Shown: positions 16,294-21,186 of the stretch, piece after piece | Numbering within the stretch: the first letter of the stretch is position 1 | How the letters are laid out: each line of letters begins with the position of its first letter | Virus record (IMG/VR): IMGVR_UViG_3300030451_007093 | Coordinates: 1 to 21,186 of that record | Length of the DNA stretch: 21,186 nt | Source: a virus | Strand: one strand, 5' to 3' | The notes under the pieces: generated by a model | Seen by the model: only the letters and a program-made list of their open reading frames with translations | Databases searched by the model: none | What the model was told of the DNA's origin: nothing | Program-made: the position numbers and the translations under genes

Positions 16294-16368
16294 TTTTTTT
16301 TAATTTAAAATATAATCTGTGCAAATATCAAATTATTATGTGTTGTTAACTTTTAATTTCTATATTGT
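16294..16368 (-). promoter_or_regulatory. Longest intergenic gap, possible promoter for the epimerase gene
   Basis: This 75-base gap is about 85 percent A+T and is the only clear break in the cassette. Reading on the minus strand there is a TTGATA at 16331-16326 and a TATATT at 16314-16309, but their spacing is too short for a standard sigma-70 pair. A TTAAAT at 16308 has the right spacing but a poor match. I see no convincing hairpin followed by a T-run that would mark a terminator. A promoter here is plausible only because the packing is otherwise so tight. Confidence 0.2.
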
Positions 16369-16662
16369 TTATATCTCCTCGATTCGTTTTGTCTTGTCGC
16401 AAATTAACAAATCATAGTCTGGTTTTTCATTACAAATTAACTGATGGTATTTGCATCCCCAATCTCTAAGTTGTTTGATTGTTAATGCTGAACAGTCTGT
16501 TTTTGATCGACACCCTCTAGCTGTCCAATAAATTATTTCATTACCCTCATCAAATAACTTGTTAATTTTTTTTATATTTTTATAACTAGGTTTTGCTAAC
16601 TCATATCTACGCTTACCTGTATAAAAACAAATTGTTTCATCTATATCGACATATATTTTCAT
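16369..16662 (-). CDS. Small HAD-superfamily phosphatase
   Basis: The 97-residue protein shows all four HAD motifs in compact form: VDIDET with the nucleophile D6 and D8, WTARG with T47, the lysine K80 in NEKPDYD, and acidic residues D84 and D89. It has no cap domain and is much shorter than typical HAD phosphatases, but similar small proteins occur in capsule and lipopolysaccharide loci. The substrate is probably a sugar phosphate or bisphosphate. By analogy with GmhB in heptose synthesis it could remove a phosphate between the kinase and nucleotidyltransferase steps of this cassette; that is inference. It shares one base (TAATG) with the sulfotransferase gene upstream. Confidence 0.8.
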   Translation of the reverse strand: MKIYVDIDETICFYTGKRRYELAKPSYKNIKKINKLFDEGNEIIYWTARGCRSKTDCSALTIKQLRDWGCKYHQLICNEKPDYDLLICDKTKRIEEI

Positions 16663-17291
16663 TAAAATTTGTAATCGAAACTTTTTAAATCATTTTTGTA
16701 AAAGTCGCCTATAGCTTCAATACTTTCTTTGTCGTAAAATTCTCTATAGGTTTTGTTGTTTCTTAAATGACTCTTGTTATTCTCATGAAAGTTTAAATTG
16801 TTTTTGAAGTTAAGTGTTTTTGATAAAATACTATAATCATCTAGCAAGTTTTCAAATTTTCCAATAAAATCTACTTTATTATTTGCTAAAGAAAGTTGAT
16901 CAGAAAGGGGTAAAAAGTGTATTTGAGATGACAAGGAAGAATTCTTAAAATCCACACATAAATCTTTGAATGATTGATATTTCAAAAACTCAGCAGCCCA
17001 TTTATCATAGTTAGAAATTCCATAACGTGGATAAAACTGATTAAACAGAGAAAGGAATCTGCTCCACGGATTTCTTACAAAAGCAAACTTAAAGTATTTT
17101 TCTGTTTCAGGAAATTCTTTTACCACATTTTTAGCCGACATGTGATATTGTGGTGGGTAAGCCTTTAATCCCCCCTCCCACTCAATAGAGTCTCCTTCTG
17201 ATTCTTTTTCTAACTGCTTATACATACTTGTGCAAGCACACCTAGCATTAGCTATAAAAACAAACTTTTTTGTATGATTTATAAAAGCCAT
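16662..17291 (-). CDS. Carbohydrate sulfotransferase-like protein
   Basis: The 209-residue protein matches Sulfotransfer_2-type enzymes. ANARCACTSMYKQL (14-27) is in the position of the 5'-phosphosulfate loop, with Arg in place of the usual Lys. FAFVRNPWSRFLSLF (69-83) is the 3'-phosphate binding motif with R73 and S81-type residues. Later IGKFENLLDDYSIL (143-156) and the closing YREFYDKESIEAIGDFYKNDL are typical of the family's end. It would transfer sulfate from PAPS to a sugar hydroxyl. It is cytosolic by sequence, with no transmembrane anchor as in Golgi enzymes. It abuts the WavE-like gene without a gap and overlaps the HAD gene by one base, so sulfation of the glycan made by this cassette is the simplest reading. 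Confidence 0.85.
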   Translation of the reverse strand: MAFINHTKKFVFIANARCACTSMYKQLEKESEGDSIEWEGGLKAYPPQYHMSAKNVVKEFPETEKYFKFAFVRNPWSRFLSLFNQFYPRYGISNYDKWAAEFLKYQSFKDLCVDFKNSSLSSQIHFLPLSDQLSLANNKVDFIGKFENLLDDYSILSKTLNFKNNLNFHENNKSHLRNNKTYREFYDKESIEAIGDFYKNDLKSFDYKF

Positions 17292-18029
17292 TCAGTAATG
17301 TTTCCAAACGTATTTTTCAAAATTTTCCACTTTGTTTTCTAAAAGTTGTTTTTCGAGTTCTGGAGTAAGAATGTGTCCATTAGGGTCGTTTACTTCTCGA
17401 AAATTAAACCATTTGATATCAGAAGGAGTTAAAATCTTTATATTTTTTTTGATAGATCGTTTCCAGAAATCCAAATCGAAATTTTTAGGCATAGCCTCAT
17501 TATTAACATCTTCTATGTAATTTCGTGCAAGAGGGCCAGTTCCATCATCAATCCAAGAAACTGACCATTTTTCAGGGTTAAACATTTTTAGTTGGGTGTT
17601 TACGTGAGAATACATAAACAAGTCCATTAATCTATAACTGTTTTCATAATAAAAAGTATTTAATAATGCTTTTTTACTATTTATTAATTCTTGATGACAA
17701 AAACTAGTTATTTCTGGCATCATGTTTAAGGAGTCAGTTCTAGTTTTACAAACATATTTTATTCCCTTATCTTTAATGTGTTGTAAACCTTTAGAGACCA
17801 GTTGTGGGTGACCTTTACCAAGTTCGGTTCTTAAGATTTGAGAGGGCCAATAATGCCAATCTGTGTGCTCTAAAGTGCTTTTTAGTGGTAACTCGCCATG
17901 CCCGACCAAAGCTATGTAGCTATCTGGATTGTTTCTCCTATAATGTTTAACACAAAAATCAAAAACTCTATATTTCCAGTCTTCTCCTTTTTCTATATAT
18001 TGATGAGTTATTAGTAAAGCTTTATTCAT
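17292..18029 (-). CDS. WavE-like putative glycosyltransferase
   Basis: The 245-residue protein resembles WavE-type lipopolysaccharide proteins: an opening strand ALLITHQYI, YIALVGHGEL, a central YVCKTRTDSLN (92-102) in the place of the family's K-x-R-x-D signature, and MDLFMYSHVNTQLKMF (135-150), similar to the DxFFFG-type segment. WavE proteins are found in polysaccharide loci and are thought to be glycosyltransferases, but catalysis is not well established. There is no membrane segment. It abuts the phosphodiesterase gene upstream (TAAATG) and the sulfotransferase downstream (TGAATG). It probably adds a sugar in the glycan this cassette builds. Similarity is by eye and moderate. Confidence 0.6.
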   Translation of the reverse strand: MNKALLITHQYIEKGEDWKYRVFDFCVKHYRRNNPDSYIALVGHGELPLKSTLEHTDWHYWPSQILRTELGKGHPQLVSKGLQHIKDKGIKYVCKTRTDSLNMMPEITSFCHQELINSKKALLNTFYYENSYRLMDLFMYSHVNTQLKMFNPEKWSVSWIDDGTGPLARNYIEDVNNEAMPKNFDLDFWKRSIKKNIKILTPSDIKWFNFREVNDPNGHILTPELEKQLLENKVENFEKYVWKHY

Positions 18030-18449
18030 TTAATAAAGTGGATAGTCGGTGCATACGCCATAGCACTTGTAATTTTTTTCTTTCCAATCTTGATCTTTAT
18101 GAACAATAATAGATTTATCACAAACTTTTTTATTAGGAAAAGTCCAAATTAAATTATTAGAAATTAGAGTGTAATCGTCATTTTGATGCCAAAAAAAACA
18201 AACATAATTAGGAAGATAGGTTAAAGCTTCTAAATTTTTAGCATGAATCCACAGGTTCGGTTTGCATAAAAATTTCCAATCAATGTCGTAGATGGGTTGG
18301 TGATGTCCTGTATAAAAGTTTCCGTCTATTCTCCAAACATCTATTTCGCAATCAATGCCTTTGTTTAAAACTTTTAAGATTTGATCTGGATGGTTTTCGG
18401 TTTTGGGGTCTGGGCCAGAAATATTTGCTCTATGTGATATTAATCTCAT
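18030..18449 (-). CDS. Minimal glycerophosphodiester phosphodiesterase (GDPD)-like protein
   Basis: The 139-residue protein begins with the GDPD core: SHRANI with H6 and R7, ENHP with E18, CEIDVW with E35 and D37, and YTGHHQP with H49/H50. It ends with WIHAKNLEAL, FWHQNDDYTL and CYGVCTDYPLY, which read like the remaining strands of the barrel. It is about 100 residues shorter than usual GDPD enzymes yet keeps the metal and catalytic residues. Short GDPD-like proteins of this kind occur in capsule loci. There is no signal peptide, so it should act in the cytosol on a phosphodiester or nucleotide-sugar intermediate; the substrate is unknown. Its ATG shares one base with the stop of the nucleotidyltransferase-RpiB gene. 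Confidence 0.72.
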   Translation of the reverse strand: MRLISHRANISGPDPKTENHPDQILKVLNKGIDCEIDVWRIDGNFYTGHHQPIYDIDWKFLCKPNLWIHAKNLEALTYLPNYVCFFWHQNDDYTLISNNLIWTFPNKKVCDKSIIVHKDQDWKEKNYKCYGVCTDYPLY

Positions 18450-19600
18450 TATTGCTCACTAATTCTAGTCATATGCCTACCGCCATCAAAAGAAGATTTT
18501 ACAAGGGTGTCTACAATGTCCTTCAAAGAATCCATAGAAGTATATTTAGATGGTATAGAAAAAAAGTTAGCACAGTTATGTCTACGCGACATTTCTGCTG
18601 TGTATTTATCGAATATAAGCGCAGCCCTGACTCCCTCTTTATGGTTAGCTAAAATATTAATTCCTTGTCCTGTCCTACAAAAACCCAAAATAAAATCACA
18701 AGTCTTATTGTTGAGAGATTCAACTGCTTGATTAACATAAGCGTTATAATCAACGTCTTTTTCTACATGACACCCAAAGTCCACATGTTCAATACCCAAA
18801 GATTTTAAGACCTTTTTAACGTCTTCCTTTCTTTGGTATCCAGAGTGATCGCAACATAATCCTACAGGTTTTTCACCAAACCTATACGCCACCTTATCAA
18901 CAAAAAATTCTAATTCCTCTGGAGTGCCTAACACATGCATTTTTTCTACTTGTTTGATGCCAACACTGCGACCATCTCTAATTAGAAGGTTATACATCGG
19001 GCAGATATAGAATTCATCTTTAGTTCTAATATCTTTAGTTACAAGCTCTTCGGCATAATCTACAAAATATTTTCCTTTTTTAAAGTAATAAACACCAACC
19101 GCTGCATCTGAGCTTATAACTTGTTTCTCTGCTGTTTTAGTAGCAAACCCATCTGTGTCAATGGCTACATAACTATGAGCTGGGCTGTTGGCTTTAAATG
19201 TCAGAAGTAATCCATCTAAGTCTTTATCTATTGTATTAGGATCAAAAGTGTTTTGGAAATAAACGTCTGGTGTGTATATGATTAGAGGGTTATCATTATC
19301 TATATATTTTTTCGCCAATAAACAAGTTGATACGGAACCATCTGTGTCATGATCAACCACTACTATTTTAGTGTCTGGACCGAACTTCTGTTTTAAAATT
19401 TGATCAATAGAAAAATTGTTTATGTGCTCCAGTCTAACAGCAAAAATTAAATTACAATCTTTTGTGTCGATAGACTCCATAGCCCAATCAATAACCTGCT
19501 TGGTTTTAGCCATAATTAACGGTTTTGGCATGGTGTAACCCTGATCGCTAAATCTTTGAGCTTTACCAGCTATGGGCAATAATAAATTATATTTCTTCAT
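18449..19600 (-). CDS. Sugar nucleotidyltransferase fused to ribose-5-phosphate isomerase B (RpiB) domain
   Basis: The 383-residue protein has two domains. Residues 1 to about 235 are a nucleotidyltransferase: AGKAQRF (11-17) and MPKPLI with K26 form the NTP site, TPDVYF with D112 the metal site, and MHVLGTPEEL (221-230) the closing motif. Residues about 246-383 are a full RpiB domain: CCDHSGY with D251 and H252, FCRTGQGINILANH with the catalytic-type C308, SRRHN with H341, and FDGGRHMTRI near the end. Both domains keep their active-site residues in one unbroken frame. RpiB interconverts aldose and ketose phosphates, and the first domain would activate a sugar phosphate with an NTP. It overlaps genes on both sides (ATGA and TAATG). 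The base used (CTP, GTP or other) cannot be read. Confidence 0.88.
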   Translation of the reverse strand: MKKYNLLLPIAGKAQRFSDQGYTMPKPLIMAKTKQVIDWAMESIDTKDCNLIFAVRLEHINNFSIDQILKQKFGPDTKIVVVDHDTDGSVSTCLLAKKYIDNDNPLIIYTPDVYFQNTFDPNTIDKDLDGLLLTFKANSPAHSYVAIDTDGFATKTAEKQVISSDAAVGVYYFKKGKYFVDYAEELVTKDIRTKDEFYICPMYNLLIRDGRSVGIKQVEKMHVLGTPEELEFFVDKVAYRFGEKPVGLCCDHSGYQRKEDVKKVLKSLGIEHVDFGCHVEKDVDYNAYVNQAVESLNNKTCDFILGFCRTGQGINILANHKEGVRAALIFDKYTAEMSRRHNCANFFSIPSKYTSMDSLKDIVDTLVKSSFDGGRHMTRISEQ

Positions 19601-20445
19601 TTTATTTTTCTCAGTGTCCCTTGATAATTTTTTTCAAAAACCCCACGCTCTTCTCCTAGTTCTACTAATCTCATGAATTCAAGACTACTTCTTTGTGTTA
19701 AAATATTATTGTTTTTTAACAAAAGACCCAGTAAGCACTCTGGAGGTGGAGGTTGGTATACCTTATATTTTCCCCAGCTTTGAGGTTCATTATATTGTTT
19801 TTTAATATTTAAAATATTTGGATATAAACTACAATAAGTGTCCATAACACTAGAGCTTCCAAAAGCAAAATTATCAGCGACAAAAGGCATAACATTTGGG
19901 GCTGGCTCAAACCAAAAACTATTTCTTATGGTTCTTTCTCCCACATCCAATAAACTAGTGCTCACAAAAATAAGTTTATTATTTTCTAAACATTGATTTA
20001 TTTCTTTTGAGGGTATTTCCTGCTCATAAAGAGAGTCCATTCTGCTTCTTATTACAATATCATACTTAAACCCTAATTGTTTTTCTCTTGTTTTTTTTAT
20101 CTCGTTGCTTCTATACCAGCTATAGGAAGCTGGCGTAATTGTGCTTCCTTCTATATCTGCTTTTAAGTAATTCCATTCTTGATCTTCATAAGCTTCAATA
20201 GAATAGTCGAAATAATTTTTTTCTTTATTTAAGTGATTTGTAAAAAAAGATATTTTTTCGTCTTGTGTTTTCCAGTTATCAGAAACAGCTTTGAATCTAT
20301 TTGCTGCTCTGCCTCCTCCTGATTCTATATCCCAAGTATGAACAAACAGGTCAGCATCATAAGGCTCGACAAGATACTTAATTATATCTTTAACAGTAAA
20401 TTTAACACCCCTTGTTAATCCAGATAAACATACAGCGACCTTCAT
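19597..20445 (-). CDS. Putative glycosyltransferase
   Basis: The 282-residue protein starts with VAVCLSGLTRG, followed by YDADLFVHTWD (29-39), YDIVIRSRMDSLY (128-140) and DNFAFGSSSVMDTYCSLYP (191-209). These are the ordered motifs of a family of putative glycosyltransferases common in capsule, lipopolysaccharide and phage glycan loci; the RSRMD aspartate is the likely DxD-type metal ligand. There is no membrane segment or signal. It starts two bases after the kinase stop codon (TAATATG) and overlaps the nucleotidyltransferase-RpiB gene as ATGA. Donor and acceptor are unknown; the sugar nucleotide made by the neighbours is the obvious candidate donor. Confidence 0.65.
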   Translation of the reverse strand: MKVAVCLSGLTRGVKFTVKDIIKYLVEPYDADLFVHTWDIESGGGRAANRFKAVSDNWKTQDEKISFFTNHLNKEKNYFDYSIEAYEDQEWNYLKADIEGSTITPASYSWYRSNEIKKTREKQLGFKYDIVIRSRMDSLYEQEIPSKEINQCLENNKLIFVSTSLLDVGERTIRNSFWFEPAPNVMPFVADNFAFGSSSVMDTYCSLYPNILNIKKQYNEPQSWGKYKVYQPPPPECLLGLLLKNNNILTQRSSLEFMRLVELGEERGVFEKNYQGTLRKIK

Positions 20446-20446
20446 A

Positions 20447-21145
20447 TTATTTTTTTGATTTTAAAAATGATGTAGTTTTGTGCATAGCTAAGTTGGATGC
20501 TTTTATTATATTAGAATATTGTAAATCTTCAATTAAAAAGGCGGCATAAGAATCTCCTGCGCCGTTTACTTCTAAATTGTTTAGTTTTTTTATTTTAGAC
20601 GAATAGATTTTCTTGCTTTTTTCTAATATTTCAATACCTTTATCATCGTGCAATATTGTAAAATTCTTTAAATGTATATTGTTGTACAAATTTTTTCTTT
20701 CTCTAGAATCAAATATAATTTCTGCTTTTTCCATTACATCTATAAAATTTTCTCTAGGTGAGTTAGTGCAAAAATCTAAACTAATTGGTATATTTATATT
20801 AAATATTTTTCTGTAATCTTCTATATCATCTATATAAGCAACGTGGAGCCAATCACAATTTTTATTAATTGATTCAACGCTGGATAAACTTAAATAAGAT
20901 TTTTCTTCTAAAAATGTAAAAGAAGTTCTTTTGCTGCTACCAACATCGTTAATTATAAAAGCTTTTCGTTTACCTGTATCATAAATTTTAAAATTTACAT
21001 TTTTTACAGGAACTCGTAAAAAATTATAGATACCACCTAATCTATTTTTAAAACAGTCACAAATATTTGTTTCACCCTCAAGTAAAGACTTGCTCGTTAA
21101 TAAGTGATCCTCATATTTTTTCCCCAGTAAACCAACTGTTAGCAT
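20447..21145 (-). CDS. PfkB (ribokinase-family) carbohydrate kinase, short form
   Basis: The 232-residue protein has the PfkB signature NGAGDSYAAFLI (194-205) with the catalytic D198 and anion-hole glycines, and an N-terminal RLGGIYNFLR (35-44) in the place of PfkB motif 1. A substrate-facing ISLDFCTNSPRE segment (121-132) and FTILHDDKG (162-170) fit the central sheet. It is about 60-70 residues shorter than typical ribokinases, mostly in the N-terminal lid region, but the ATP and catalytic site is intact. It would phosphorylate a sugar or sugar phosphate. Position two genes before a nucleotidyltransferase-RpiB fusion suggests it works in the same activation pathway. The ATG at 21145 is preceded by AAACC with no clear Shine-Dalgarno sequence. 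Confidence 0.75.
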   Translation of the reverse strand: MLTVGLLGKKYEDHLLTSKSLLEGETNICDCFKNRLGGIYNFLRVPVKNVNFKIYDTGKRKAFIINDVGSSKRTSFTFLEEKSYLSLSSVESINKNCDWLHVAYIDDIEDYRKIFNINIPISLDFCTNSPRENFIDVMEKAEIIFDSRERKNLYNNIHLKNFTILHDDKGIEILEKSKKIYSSKIKKLNNLEVNGAGDSYAAFLIEDLQYSNIIKASNLAMHKTTSFLKSKK

Positions 21146-21148
21146 GGT

Positions 21149-21186
21149 TTAAATTTTCTTAAAGGGCATTATCAATGTTCTAAAAT
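21149..21186 (-). CDS. Possible 3' end of an upstream gene, cut by the window edge
   Basis: On the minus strand one frame entering from the right edge reads FRTLIMPFKKI and stops with TAA at 21149-21151, three bases before the kinase ATG. This matches the tight packing seen elsewhere. A second frame stops at 21172-21174 and cannot be excluded, so the call is weak and no function can be given. Confidence 0.3.
   Translation of the reverse strand, partial: FRTLIMPFKKI

Noticed and set aside
16294-16368. Rho-independent terminator or a clear sigma-70 promoter in the largest gap
   Set aside because: No GC-rich stem precedes the A/T runs, and the candidate -35 and -10 boxes have wrong spacing or poor matches.
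18507-18731. Plus-strand frames antisense to the RpiB domain (18425-18652 and 18507-18731)
   Set aside because: They have no recognisable motif, and the minus-strand frame carries a complete RpiB domain with catalytic residues.
1-21186. Bacterial chromosomal capsule island instead of a phage
   Set aside because: Glycan genes alone would allow it, but a compact helicase-primase-RecA-split polymerase block and a head-protein-like motif, all on one strand with tight overlaps, fit a phage better. It is not fully excluded without terminase or capsid genes.

Overview
The window is an A+T-rich, gene-dense segment in which every convincing gene lies on the minus strand, so transcription runs from the right end to the left. 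Neighbouring genes mostly overlap by 1 to 14 bases or abut, and the longest gap is about 75 bases. Replication genes, a protein with a phage structural-type N-terminus and a sugar-nucleotide cassette together are most consistent with a tailed double-stranded DNA phage of a low-GC, probably aquatic, bacterium. That is an inference: there is no terminase, portal or major capsid gene here to settle it, and the host cannot be read from the sequence. I see no tRNA, rRNA, CRISPR array or insertion sequence.

Right part (about 14.2-21.2 kb, transcribed first): a glycan cassette. In order of transcription it holds a short PfkB-type kinase, a probable glycosyltransferase, a sugar nucleotidyltransferase fused to a ribose-5-phosphate isomerase B (RpiB) domain, a minimal GDPD-type phosphodiesterase, a WavE-like protein, a sulfotransferase and a small HAD phosphatase. 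After the only sizeable gap come a homologue of plant GDP-mannose 3,5-epimerase and a GDP-mannose 4,6-dehydratase. Kinase, isomerase, phosphatase and nucleotidyltransferase are the activity types needed to build a nucleotide-activated sugar. The dehydratase and epimerase would remodel a GDP-sugar, and the transferases would attach and decorate it.

Middle part (about 4.6-14.2 kb): replication and recombination. It holds a 115-residue unknown, a RecA-like recombinase, a PD-(D/E)XK nuclease related to Vsr/DUF559 proteins, an 81-residue unknown, a DnaB-type helicase, a TOPRIM primase, a RecB/Cas4-like nuclease, and a bacterial-type C-family replicase split into three genes: PHP domain, DEDDh proofreading exonuclease, and catalytic subunit without PHP. 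No clamp, clamp loader or single-strand binding protein is present.

Left part (1-4.6 kb): a ClpA/ClpC-type double-ring unfoldase that keeps a ClpP-docking-like tripeptide, a kinase-fold protein that appears to lack its catalytic residues, and a lysine/methionine/histidine-rich repeat protein of structural type. An identical 12-base motif stands just upstream of two of these genes and may be a promoter element.

The points most worth checking are the split replicase, the nucleotidyltransferase-RpiB fusion and its possible pathway, the Clp unfoldase with its pseudokinase-like partner, the shared 12-base motif, and the Gly-Met-His repeat protein.
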